DNA of 33,049 bases. Source: Azohydromonas aeria. Lineage in GTDB: Bacteria; Pseudomonadota; Gammaproteobacteria; Burkholderiales; Burkholderiaceae_C. This document shows, one piece after another, positions 1 to 7,465 of this stretch. A model generated the notes under the pieces. It worked only from the letters and a program-made list of their open reading frames with translations, did not search any database and was not told the origin of the DNA. Within the stretch, counting starts at the first letter, position 1. Each line of letters starts with the position of its first letter. The stretch lies in NCBI RefSeq assembly GCF_009760915.1, contig NZ_VIDQ01000081.1, positions 1 through 33,049 of the forward strand, written 5' to 3'. The translations under genes and the position numbers were made by a program.

Positions 1-160
1 CCACGGTCCAGCTGACCAGCGCGCCCACCATCAGCACCTCGCCGTGGGCGAAGTTGATGAGGTTGATGATGCCGTAGACCATCGTGTAGCCCAGTGCCAC
101 GAGCGCGTACATGCTGCCCAGCACCAGCCCGTTGATGACCTGCTGAAGAAATATGTCCAT
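1..160 (-). CDS. livH: Branched-chain amino acid ABC transporter permease, N-terminal fragment (LivH type)
   Basis: Only the first 53 codons are in the window; the gene runs off the left edge. The visible protein starts MDIFLQQVINGLVLGSMYAL and continues with VALGYTMVYGIINLINFAHG, the conserved N-terminus of LivH/BraD inner-membrane permeases. These permeases form the channel of HAAT-type ABC importers for amino acids and related small carboxylates or amides. The start is the ATG at 158-160; no strong Shine-Dalgarno sequence precedes it. It lies downstream of the binding-protein gene on the same strand, with an intrinsic terminator between them. This fits an operon in which the binding protein is made in excess and the permease depends on read-through. 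The transported substrate cannot be read from this fragment. Confidence 0.9.
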   Translation of the reverse strand, partial: MDIFLQQVINGLVLGSMYALVALGYTMVYGIINLINFAHGEVLMVGALVSWTV

Positions 161-221
161 GGAGCGGTCCAGAAGGCCCCGGATGCCGGCGCAACGGCCG
201 GCGCCTGCGGGCGGCCCAGGT

Positions 222-254
222 CAAAAGAAAGGCCGCGGCGTCCGCGCCGCGGCC
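222..254 (-). terminator. Intrinsic terminator after the LivK-like gene
   Basis: A perfect 10-bp GC-rich stem (231-240 with 245-254, 4-nt loop) is followed on the minus strand by a T-rich run, the complement of 222-230. It sits between the binding-protein stop codon at 298 and the livH start at 160, so it probably attenuates rather than fully ends transcription. Confidence 0.85.
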
Positions 255-297
255 GTTGCTGTGGGTGTCGGGCCGGCGGGGAAGGCCGGCCGCGGGC

Positions 298-1443
298 TCA
301 GAACGAGGTCAGCACTTCGGGCTGGCCGCCCTTGAAGCCGTACACGCTCACCGGCGAGGACTTCAGGTCGTGCTTGTCGGTGAAGGAGTACTCGCCGGCC
401 ACGCCCTTGTAGCTGCCCTTGGCGATGGCGTCGGCCACCTTGCCCGGGTCGGTCGAGCCGGCCTTCTGCATCGCGTCGGCCAGCAGCATGGCGCCGTCGT
501 AGAAGTTGGCGGCGTAGGTCAGCGGGTCGCGGTTGTAGGCGGCCTTGTACTTGGCGGCGAAGGCGCGGCCGGCGTCGGCCTTGCCCAGGATGGTGCCGGC
601 CTGCGCGCACAGCACGCGGCCGTCGGCGGCGCCGCCGCTCAGGCGGCTGGTCTCGGTGGCGCAGATGCCGTCACCGCCGAGCAGCTTGGCCTGCACGCCC
701 AGCGACACCATCTGGCGCAGCATCGGGCCGCCCTGCGCGGAGTAGCCGCCGAAGAACACGGCGTCGGGCTTGGCGCTGCGGATGGAGGTGAGGATCGGCG
801 TGAAGTCGGTCGCCTTGTCGGTGGTGAACTCCTGCTTCACCACGTTGAGGCCCTGGCGCTTGGCCTCGGCCATGAACTCCTGCACCAGGCCCTGGCCGTA
901 GGCGCTGCGGTCGTCCACCACGGCCACGTTCTTGATCTTCATGTCCTTGGCGGCATACACCGCCATGGCCGAGCCCAGCTGCACGTCGTTGACGCCGATG
1001 CGGAACAGGCGCGGATAGCCCAGCTCGGTGATCTTGGGATTGGAGCCCACCGTCATCATGACGATGCCGGCCTCGTTGTAGACGCGGCCGGCGGGGATGG
1101 CGACGCCGGAGTTGTACGGGCCGACCACGAACTTCACCTTGCTGTCGGCCAGCTTCTGCGCCACGGCCACGCCCTGGCGCGGGTCGGCGCCGTCGTCCTC
1201 GGCCACGACCTCGAAGGTGACCTTCTGGCCGCCCACCGTCACGCCCTTGGCGTTGAGTTCCTTGACCGCCAGCAGCAGGCCGTCGCGGTTGTCCACGCCG
1301 TAGGCCGACTGCGGACCCGACAGCGGGCTGCTGAAGCCGATCTTGACGACTTCCTGCGCCTGCGCGGCCAGCGACGCCGCGGCCAGGGCCACGGGCGCGA
1401 GCGCGGACACGAAGTGCCGGGCGGCAGAGGAAAGCTTCTTCAT
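298..1443 (-). CDS. Branched-chain amino acid-type ABC transporter substrate-binding protein (LivK-like)
   Basis: A 381-residue periplasmic binding protein of the Peripla_BP_6/LivK family. The start is the ATG at 1441-1443, preceded by a good GAAGGAAG Shine-Dalgarno; the open frame extends upstream but without a better site. The N-terminus is a Sec signal peptide (MKK, a hydrophobic stretch, then AQA before QEVVKIGF). Mature-domain landmarks include GFSSPLSGPQSAYGVDNRDG, DDGADPRQGVAVAQKL, VVGPYNSGVAIPAG and GYSAQGGPMLRQMVSLG. It would deliver its ligand to the permease whose start lies at 160. The ligand is unknown; LivK-like proteins bind branched-chain amino acids, amides, urea or aromatic acids. 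A close paralogue lies at 31675-32829. The divergent GntR regulator and two palindromes upstream suggest regulation by that protein. Confidence 0.93.
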   Translation of the reverse strand: MKKLSSAARHFVSALAPVALAAASLAAQAQEVVKIGFSSPLSGPQSAYGVDNRDGLLLAVKELNAKGVTVGGQKVTFEVVAEDDGADPRQGVAVAQKLADSKVKFVVGPYNSGVAIPAGRVYNEAGIVMMTVGSNPKITELGYPRLFRIGVNDVQLGSAMAVYAAKDMKIKNVAVVDDRSAYGQGLVQEFMAEAKRQGLNVVKQEFTTDKATDFTPILTSIRSAKPDAVFFGGYSAQGGPMLRQMVSLGVQAKLLGGDGICATETSRLSGGAADGRVLCAQAGTILGKADAGRAFAAKYKAAYNRDPLTYAANFYDGAMLLADAMQKAGSTDPGKVADAIAKGSYKGVAGEYSFTDKHDLKSSPVSVYGFKGGQPEVLTSF

Positions 1444-1579
1444 GGTGGTCTTCCTTCGTAGTGATTCGGGGCTGTCGGCCCGCGGCGGCCGCCGGGCCGG
1501 GCGGCATGCCGGAATCGGCTTCCGCCACGGCACCGTGCTGTGTCAACGCACATCGCCACACAACCCGTCGCATCGAATA

Positions 1580-1596
1580 TCGTATACGTTATACGC
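1580..1596. promoter_or_regulatory. Putative GntR operator, copy 1
   Basis: The 17-bp sequence TCGTATACGTTATACGC is an inverted repeat of the form (G/T)CGTAT-N5-ATACGC. It matches the copy at 1763-1779 in both arms and shares the exact 8-mer CGTATACG. GTATAC-centred palindromes are typical targets of GntR/FCD regulators. On the minus strand it overlaps a possible -10 (TATAAC) for the LivK-like gene. The 369-bp divergent gap 1444-1812 otherwise holds only AT-rich segments and a cluster of GCAAT repeats (1643-1707); I see no small gene in it. Confidence 0.6.
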
Positions 1597-1762
1597 ACGA
1601 AGCATGCCTGCGGAAAACCACTAGTTGGCGCGGCTTTCAGGTGTGCAATGCACCAGGGAAGTGCGGCCTGGATGGTGCAATTGACTAGTCCGGGGCGCAA
1701 TGCATTGAAATGGTTCATCCGCAACCAAAGCCGGCATGCGGGATGACCACAGCGGGAAAACA

Positions 1763-1779
1763 GCGTATTTCGTATACGC
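1763..1779. promoter_or_regulatory. Putative GntR operator, copy 2
   Basis: The sequence GCGTATTTCGTATACGC is an inverted repeat (GCGTAT-N5-ATACGC) that matches copy 1 at 1580-1596. It lies about 33 bp upstream of the GntR start codon, a position suited to autoregulation. The two copies are 183 bp apart centre to centre, compatible with looping. Binding is inferred, not shown. Confidence 0.6.
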
Positions 1780-1812
1780 TTTCAAGCCCATTGACTGTGC
1801 CGAGGGATGTCC

Positions 1813-2505
1813 GTGCCGCTCGAACCGAACCAAGCGACCGACCTGGGGTTGCCGCAGGCCATCTCGCAGGTGATCGCGCGGCACCTGCGCAATGCCATCG
1901 TCACCGGGCAGCTGCACGAGGGCGAGCCGATCCGGCAGGACGACGTGGCGGCGCTGTTCAACGTCAGCAAGATTCCCGTGCGCGAGGCCTTGAAGCACCT
2001 GGAGGCGGAAGGGCTGGTGGCCTTCCAGCGCAACCGCGGCGCCGTGGTGCACAGCCTGTCCGAGGCCGAGATCGTGCAGATCTTCGAGGTGCGGGCAATG
2101 CTGGAGTCCAACGCCATCCGCTGGGCGGTGCCGAACATGACGGCGGCGACGCTGGAGCGCGCGCAGGCGCTGTGCGACGCGTTCGCGCGGGAGCAGGACC
2201 GGCTGCGCTGGGTGGAGCTGCACTGGGCTTTTCATTCCTGCCTGTACGCGGACGCTCACCGTCCGTTCCTGTTGGACCTGATCCAGTCAATCAACAACCG
2301 CACCGAGCGCTACCTGCATATCCAGCTCACCGAGGGCGACGGCCGGCTAGTGGCCGACACCGAGCACCAGAGCCTGGTCGATGCCTGCCGCCGCGGCGAC
2401 GCCGAAGGGGCCGCCAGCCAAGTGCACGAGCACATCACCAGCGCCTGCGAGCTGTTGCGGCGGCACCTGCCGCCCTCGGCACGGCTCGAAGGCACGCCAC
2501 GATAG
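1813..2505 (+). CDS. GntR-family transcriptional regulator, FCD (FadR) subfamily
   Basis: About 230 residues. An N-terminal winged helix (roughly residues 15-75, with DDVAALFNVSKIPVREALKH and GLVAFQRNRGAVV) is followed by an all-helical FCD ligand domain. FCD metal-ligand histidines are visible in ELHWAFHSCLY, DTEHQSLVDACRRGD and HEHITSACE. I prefer the GTG at 1813: the GAGG at 1802-1805 lies 7 nt before it but directly abuts the ATG at 1807, which is the alternative start (two residues longer). The gene is divergent from the LivK-like gene and shares the intergenic palindromes with it, so it most likely controls that transporter and itself. The effector is unknown; FCD proteins usually sense small organic acids or amino acids. 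Confidence 0.9.
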   Translation: MPLEPNQATDLGLPQAISQVIARHLRNAIVTGQLHEGEPIRQDDVAALFNVSKIPVREALKHLEAEGLVAFQRNRGAVVHSLSEAEIVQIFEVRAMLESNAIRWAVPNMTAATLERAQALCDAFAREQDRLRWVELHWAFHSCLYADAHRPFLLDLIQSINNRTERYLHIQLTEGDGRLVADTEHQSLVDACRRGDAEGAASQVHEHITSACELLRRHLPPSARLEGTPR

Positions 2506-2524
2506 GACGCCGGCGGGCGAATAT

Positions 2525-2555
2525 TTGTTCAAATCGTCGCCTTCACGGCGAACAA
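2525..2555. promoter_or_regulatory. Inverted repeat upstream of the Lrp-family gene
   Basis: TTGTTC (2525-2530) and GAACAA (2550-2555) form a 6-bp inverted repeat with 19 nt between the arms, just before the Lrp-family start codon at 2566. It is AT-rich relative to its surroundings, as Lrp sites often are. Autoregulation is plausible but weakly supported. Confidence 0.3.
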
Positions 2556-2565
2556 TTCTCTAGAG

Positions 2566-3045
2566 ATGACCGACACCACCGGGCTGGACCGCATCGACCT
2601 GACCATCCTCAAGGCGCTGCAGCGCGATGGGCGCATGACCAACCTGAAGCTGGCCGAGGAAGTGGCGCTGTCGCCCACCGCGGTGCTGGCGCGCGTGGCG
2701 CGGCTCACGCGCGAGGGCTACATCCTGGGCTACGAGGCGCGGCTGAACCCGATGAAGCTGCGCGCCGGCATGGTGGTGTTCGTCGAGGTGCTGCTGGACA
2801 AGACCACGCCGCTGATCTTCGACAGCTTCAAGGCCGCGGTGCAGGTGCATGAGCAGATCATGGAATGCCACATGGTGGCCGGCGGCTTCGACTACCTGCT
2901 CAAGATCCGCTGCGCCGACATGGAGGCCTACCGCCAGTTCGCCGGCACCGCGCTGTGGCAGCTGCCCGGCGTGCGCGAGACGCGCACCTACGCCGTCATG
3001 GAAGAGGTCAAGAGCAGCAGCCACGTGCCGTTGCCGCGGCTCTGA
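2566..3045 (+). CDS. Lrp/AsnC-family transcriptional regulator, probable putA regulator
   Basis: A 159-residue protein of normal Lrp length. Residues about 5-65 form the helix-turn-helix domain (LDRIDLTILKALQRDGRMTN, then LAEEVALSPTAVLARVARL), and residues about 70-155 form the RAM/AsnC effector domain (GMVVFVEVLLDKTTP, HMVAGGFDYLLKIRCADM, LPGVRETRTYAVMEEVK). It lies 136 bp upstream of putA on the same strand. In many proteobacteria that lack a DNA-binding domain on PutA, an adjacent Lrp-type activator (PutR) switches on putA in response to proline. The PutA here does lack that domain, so the same role is inferred. Some family members are leucine-responsive or control other amino-acid genes. 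Confidence 0.92.
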   Translation: MTDTTGLDRIDLTILKALQRDGRMTNLKLAEEVALSPTAVLARVARLTREGYILGYEARLNPMKLRAGMVVFVEVLLDKTTPLIFDSFKAAVQVHEQIMECHMVAGGFDYLLKIRCADMEAYRQFAGTALWQLPGVRETRTYAVMEEVKSSSHVPLPRL

Positions 3046-3181
3046 CCGGGCCGGTACCGGCACCTCTCGGTGCTCCCTCGGCAGTCGCCTGAGAAATAAA
3101 CCATCACGGCGCCGATCAATAGATAAACATTCGGCGGTGTTTGAGACAAAGTAGTGGCATTACGCTTGGTCTGCCACTGCC

Positions 3182-6100
3182 ATGGACATTTCCTCCCCGA
3201 CGCCGACGCCCTTCGCCGACTTCCTGCAGCCCGTCGCCTTCGACTCGTCGCTGCGCCGCGCCATCACCGCCGCTTGGCGCAAGCCCGAGGTCGAGGCCGT
3301 GCCAATGCTGGCCGCGCTGGCGGCGCTGGGCGAGCCGCTGAAGGGGCAGACGCAGACGCTGGCGGCGCGGCTGGCCTCGAACCTGCGCGAGAGGAAACCG
3401 TCCGCGGGCCGTGCCGGCCTGGTGCAGGGGCTGCTGCAGGAGTACGCGCTGTCCTCTCAGGAAGGCGTGGCGCTGATGTGCCTTGCCGAAGCGCTGCTGC
3501 GCATCCCGGACCGCGAGACGCGCGACGCGCTCATCCGCGACAAGATCTCGCGCGGCCAGTGGCACAGCCACCTGGGCAAGAGCCCGTCGCTGTTCGTCAA
3601 CGCCGCCACCTGGGGCCTGCTGCTCACGGGCCGGCTCACGGCCACGCACAGCGAGTCGGGACTGTCGGCGGCGCTGGGCCGCATGCTCGCCGTCGGCGGC
3701 GAGCCGCTGATCCGCAAGAGCGTGGACATGGCCATGCGCGTGATGGGCGAGCAGTTCGTCACCGGCGAAACCATCGAGCAGGCGCTGGCCAATGCCCGCG
3801 CCCGTGAGGCCGAAGGTTTCCGCTACTCCTACGACATGCTGGGCGAGGCGGCGCTCACCGCCCAGGACGCGCAGCGCTACCTGGCGTCCTACGAGGCTGC
3901 CATCCACGCCATCGGCAAGGCCTCGGCGGGGCGCGGCATCTACGAGGGCCCGGGCATCTCGATCAAGCTCTCCGCGCTGCACCCGCGCTACAGCCGCGCG
4001 CAGTACGACCGCGTCATGGGCGAGCTCTACCCGGTGCTGCTGCGCCTGGCGCTGCTGGCGCGGCGCTACGACATCGGGCTGAACATCGACGCCGAGGAGG
4101 CGGACCGGCTGGAGATCTCGCTGGACCTGCTGGAGCGGCTGTCCTTCGAGCCGGCACTCTCCGGCTGGAACGGCATCGGCTTCGTGATCCAGGCGTACCA
4201 GAAGCGCTGCCCCTACGTGATCGACTTCATCATCGACCTGGCGCGGCGCAGCCGGCGCCGGCTGATGATCCGGCTGGTCAAGGGCGCGTACTGGGACTCC
4301 GAGATCAAGCGCGCGCAGCTCGACGGCCAGGCCGACTACCCGGTCTACACCCGCAAGCCCTACACCGACATCGCCTACGTCGCCTGCGCGCGCAAGCTGC
4401 TGGCCGCGCCCGAGGCGGTGTACCCGCAGTTCGCCACGCACAACGCGCACACGCTGGCCGCCATTTATCACCTGGCCGACCCGGCGCGCTGGCAGCCCGG
4501 GCAGTACGAGTTCCAGTGCCTGCACGGCATGGGCGAGCCGCTGTACGAGCAGGTCGTCGGCACCGGCGCGGGCCAACTGGGCCGGCCCTGCCGCGTGTAC
4601 GCGCCGGTGGGCACGCACGAGACGCTGCTGGCCTACCTGGTGCGGCGGCTGCTGGAGAACGGCGCCAACACCTCCTTCGTCAACCGCATCGCCGACACCG
4701 ACATCGCCATCGAGGAACTGGTGCGCGACCCGGTGGACGTGGCCGAGGACCTGGCGAAGCGGGAAGGGCGCCTGGGGCTGCCGCACCCGGCCATTCCCGC
4801 GCCGCGCGCACTCTTCGGCCCGACCCGCGCCAACTCGCGCGGCCTCGACCTGAGCAACGAGGCCGAGCTGGCGGCGCTGCAGGCCGCGCTGCGTGAAAGC
4901 GCGAGTGAAAGCTGGAGCGCCGGGCCGATGCTCGCCGACGGCATCGGCGCCGAGACTGGCGACGCCGGCCCGGGCGAGCCGGTGCGCAACCCGGCCGACC
5001 ACGGCGACGTGGTCGGTTTCGTGCGCAACGCCACGCCCGCGCAGGTGGACCGCGCCTTTGCCGCCGCCGCCGGGGCGGCCGGCCGCTGGGCCGCGACGCC
5101 GCCGGCCGAGCGCGCCGGCATGCTCGACACCGCCGCTGACCGGCTCGAAGCCGGCATGCCGCGCCTGATGGGCCTGCTCATCCGCGAGGCGGGCAAGACG
5201 GCGGCCAACGCCATTGCCGAGGTGCGCGAGGCGGTGGACTTCCTGCGCTACTACGCGCACCAGGTGCGCCGCGATTTCACGGCCGACAGCCACGTGCCAG
5301 TCGGCCCGGTGGTGTGCATCAGCCCCTGGAATTTCCCGCTGGCCATCTTCATGGGGCAGGTGTCGGCCGCCCTGGCCGCGGGCAACCCGGTGCTGGCCAA
5401 GCCCGCCGAGCAGACGCCGCTGGTCGCCGCTGAGGCCGTGCGCGTGCTGTGGGACGCGGGCGTGCCGCGCGACGTGCTGCAGTTCCTGCCGGGTAGCGGC
5501 GAAGTCGTGGGCGCGCGGCTGGTCAACGACGAGCGCGTGCGCGGCGTGCTGTTCACCGGCTCGACGGAGGTCGCACGCATCCTGCAGCGCAGCGTGGCCG
5601 GGCGGCTCGATGCGCAGGGGCGCCCGATCCCGCTGATCGCCGAGACCGGCGGCCAGAACGCGATGATCGTGGACTCCTCGGCCCTGGCCGAGCAGGTGGT
5701 GGCCGACGTGCTGGCCTCGGCTTTCGACAGCGCCGGCCAGCGCTGCTCGGCGCTGCGCGTCCTGTGCGTGCAGGAGGACGTGGCCGACCGCCTCATCGAG
5801 ATGCTGCTGGGCGCAATGGCCGAGTGGCGCATCGGCAACCCGGACCGGCTGGCGGTGGACGTGGGCCCGGTGATCGACGCCGAGGCGCTGGCCGGCATCG
5901 AGCGCCACGTGCAGGCGCTGCGCGCCAGGGGCCGCCGCGTCCATCAGCTCGGCGCCTGCGACGCGGCCGTGCTGCGCCGGGGTACCTTCATGCTGCCCAC
6001 GGTGATCGAGCTCGACAGCCTGGCCGAGCTGGGCCGCGAGGTGTTCGGCCCGGTGCTGCACGTGGTGCGCTACCAGCGCGAGGAACTGGACGCGCTGCTG

Positions 6101-6937
6101 GCACAGGTCAACGCCACCGGCTACGGCCTGACCATGGGGCTGCACACGCGCATCGACGAGACCATCGAGCGCGTGCTCAAGGCCGCGCACGCGGGCAACG
6201 TGTACGTGAACCGCAACATCGTCGGCGCCGTGGTGGGCGTGCAGCCCTTCGGCGGCGAGGGCCTGTCGGGCACCGGCCCCAAGGCCGGTGGCCCGCTGTA
6301 CCTGTACCGGCTGCTGTCGCGGCGCCCGGACGACGTGATGGCGCGGCTGTTCGAGCCCGCCGTCGCGCCGGAAGGCGAAGGGCGCGCCATGCCCGCGGCG
6401 CTGCGCGCGCTGCGCGACTGGGCGCGCGAGCAGCCGCTGCCGGATCTGGCCAGCGCCTGCGAGCGCTTCCACGAGCGCTCGCGCAGCGGGCTGTCGCAGA
6501 CGCTGCCCGGTCCCACCGGCGAGAAGAACAGCTACGCTCTGGCGCCGCGCGAGGCCGTGCTGTGCCTGGCCGACGCCGAAGGCGACCGCCTGGTGCAGCT
6601 GGCCGCGGTGCTGGCCGTGGGCGCGCGCTGCGTCTGGCCGCTGGAATGCGAGGCACTGCTGCGCCGGCTGCCCGCGGCGGCTCAGGCCGCCATCGTGCTG
6701 GCGCGCGACTGGAGCTCGGCCGAGGTCAGCTTCGACGCCGCGCTGTTCCACGGCACGACCGCGGCGCTGCAGTCGCTGCAGCAGCGCCTGGCGCAGCGCC
6801 CGGGGCCGATCGTTGGCGTCACGCGCCTGGCGCCCGGCGAGGCGGACGTGCCGCTGGAGCGGCTGGTGGTCGAGAAGGCCACCAGCATCAACACGGCCGC
6901 GGCCGGCGGCAACGCGTCGCTGATGACGATCGGTTGA
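3182..6937 (+). CDS. putA: Bifunctional proline dehydrogenase / L-glutamate gamma-semialdehyde dehydrogenase
   Basis: A 1251-residue PutA that oxidises proline to P5C (FAD, electrons to quinone) and then P5C to glutamate (NAD). The N-terminus has PutA helical arm regions (about 15-200). The proline dehydrogenase barrel (about 200-520) includes LNIDAEEADRLEISLDLLER, YQKRCPYVIDFIIDLARRS and RLVKGAYWDSEIKRAQ, and the aldehyde dehydrogenase domain follows from about 600. There the general base E821 (AETGGQNAM) and nucleophile C855 (SAGQRCSALR) are visible. The C-terminus ends in the PutA signature TSINTAAAGGNASLM. It lacks the N-terminal ribbon-helix-helix domain of trifunctional PutA, so it should not autoregulate; the Lrp-family gene upstream is the likely regulator. 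The ATG at 3182 has no strong Shine-Dalgarno. The conserved C-terminal part of unknown function is complete. Confidence 0.97.
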   Translation: MDISSPTPTPFADFLQPVAFDSSLRRAITAAWRKPEVEAVPMLAALAALGEPLKGQTQTLAARLASNLRERKPSAGRAGLVQGLLQEYALSSQEGVALMCLAEALLRIPDRETRDALIRDKISRGQWHSHLGKSPSLFVNAATWGLLLTGRLTATHSESGLSAALGRMLAVGGEPLIRKSVDMAMRVMGEQFVTGETIEQALANARAREAEGFRYSYDMLGEAALTAQDAQRYLASYEAAIHAIGKASAGRGIYEGPGISIKLSALHPRYSRAQYDRVMGELYPVLLRLALLARRYDIGLNIDAEEADRLEISLDLLERLSFEPALSGWNGIGFVIQAYQKRCPYVIDFIIDLARRSRRRLMIRLVKGAYWDSEIKRAQLDGQADYPVYTRKPYTDIAYVACARKLLAAPEAVYPQFATHNAHTLAAIYHLADPARWQPGQYEFQCLHGMGEPLYEQVVGTGAGQLGRPCRVYAPVGTHETLLAYLVRRLLENGANTSFVNRIADTDIAIEELVRDPVDVAEDLAKREGRLGLPHPAIPAPRALFGPTRANSRGLDLSNEAELAALQAALRESASESWSAGPMLADGIGAETGDAGPGEPVRNPADHGDVVGFVRNATPAQVDRAFAAAAGAAGRWAATPPAERAGMLDTAADRLEAGMPRLMGLLIREAGKTAANAIAEVREAVDFLRYYAHQVRRDFTADSHVPVGPVVCISPWNFPLAIFMGQVSAALAAGNPVLAKPAEQTPLVAAEAVRVLWDAGVPRDVLQFLPGSGEVVGARLVNDERVRGVLFTGSTEVARILQRSVAGRLDAQGRPIPLIAETGGQNAMIVDSSALAEQVVADVLASAFDSAGQRCSALRVLCVQEDVADRLIEMLLGAMAEWRIGNPDRLAVDVGPVIDAEALAGIERHVQALRARGRRVHQLGACDAAVLRRGTFMLPTVIELDSLAELGREVFGPVLHVVRYQREELDALLAQVNATGYGLTMGLHTRIDETIERVLKAAHAGNVYVNRNIVGAVVGVQPFGGEGLSGTGPKAGGPLYLYRLLSRRPDDVMARLFEPAVAPEGEGRAMPAALRALRDWAREQPLPDLASACERFHERSRSGLSQTLPGPTGEKNSYALAPREAVLCLADAEGDRLVQLAAVLAVGARCVWPLECEALLRRLPAAAQAAIVLARDWSSAEVSFDAALFHGTTAALQSLQQRLAQRPGPIVGVTRLAPGEADVPLERLVVEKATSINTAAAGGNASLMTIG

Positions 6938-6949
6938 GGCCTCGACCTG

Positions 6950-6971
6950 CCGCCGGCGCACGCGCCGGCGG
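6950..6971 (+). terminator. GC-rich hairpin after putA
   Basis: A perfect 10-bp inverted repeat (6950-6959 with 6962-6971) with a 2-nt loop starts 13 bp after the putA stop. No T-run follows, so it may be a weak terminator or an RNA 3'-end stabiliser rather than a classical intrinsic terminator. Confidence 0.45.
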
Positions 6972-7335
6972 TGCGCCGGGCCTGCGCCTGCAAGGCGTCG
7001 GCCGCGCTGGGAAGCGCGGCCAGCAGCCGGGCGCGTTGCATCTCTTCGCTTTCCTGACCTGAACCCCCTGGCGGCTCTGCTTGCGCAGGAGCCCGCGCCG
7101 CGAGCGCCGGACATGCGGGACGCTCCCGTCCCGGATCGGCGTCGCCCATGCCGCGCGGCCGGCCGCCGACGCGGTTGCGCCGGCAACGAACTTCACATAA
7201 TCCCGATTGAGACGGGCCGCGCGCCCGGCCGCAACCGGCGCCAATCGGCCGTAACCTGCCGCAATCGGCATGCGGTCCGCCTGCGGGCGCTGGGCGGAAA
7301 CGCGCAGCGCCCGAATTGAAACCGGTGGGAACACG

Positions 7336-7399
7336 GGTCGTTTTTCAACAAGAAGAGGTCGCCTGCGCCGCATTTTTTGCAAGGACATGGCCCTGTAAT
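7336..7399 (+). promoter_or_regulatory. Putative GbdR-type activator site and promoter of the BCCT gene
   Basis: Two direct half-sites with a 21-bp period: GGTCGT-N8-AA (7336-7351), 5 nt, then GGTCGC-N8-CA (7357-7372). Exactly 21 nt downstream is TGTAAT (7394-7399), a 5-of-6 match to the -10 hexamer. The activator site would occupy the -35 region, as expected for class II activation. The BCCT start codon is 66 nt after the -10. The remaining parts of the 528-bp gap 6938-7465 hold only the putA hairpin and no recognisable gene. Confidence 0.65.
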
Positions 7400-7465
7400 A
7401 CCAACCTGACGTGGGGCCATCGGGCGATGGCGGGCCATGGTTTTGGCATTATTCAAGGAGACGAT

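Noticed and set aside
1531..1560. TTGACA on the minus strand upstream of the LivK-like gene as a -35 element
   Set aside because: No acceptable -10 hexamer lies 16-18 nt downstream of it.
3155..3169. Sigma-54-like TGGCAT-N5-TTGG upstream of putA
   Set aside because: The -12 element has GG instead of the near-invariant GC, and no NtrC-like palindrome lies upstream.
3116..7186. A very long open frame on the strand opposite putA (over 1300 codons)
   Set aside because: It mirrors putA exactly, is rich in R, A, H, Q and G with no recognisable domain, and is the usual antisense shadow of a GC-rich gene. Similar shadows opposite the BCCT, glyA, dgcA and dgcB genes were also discarded.
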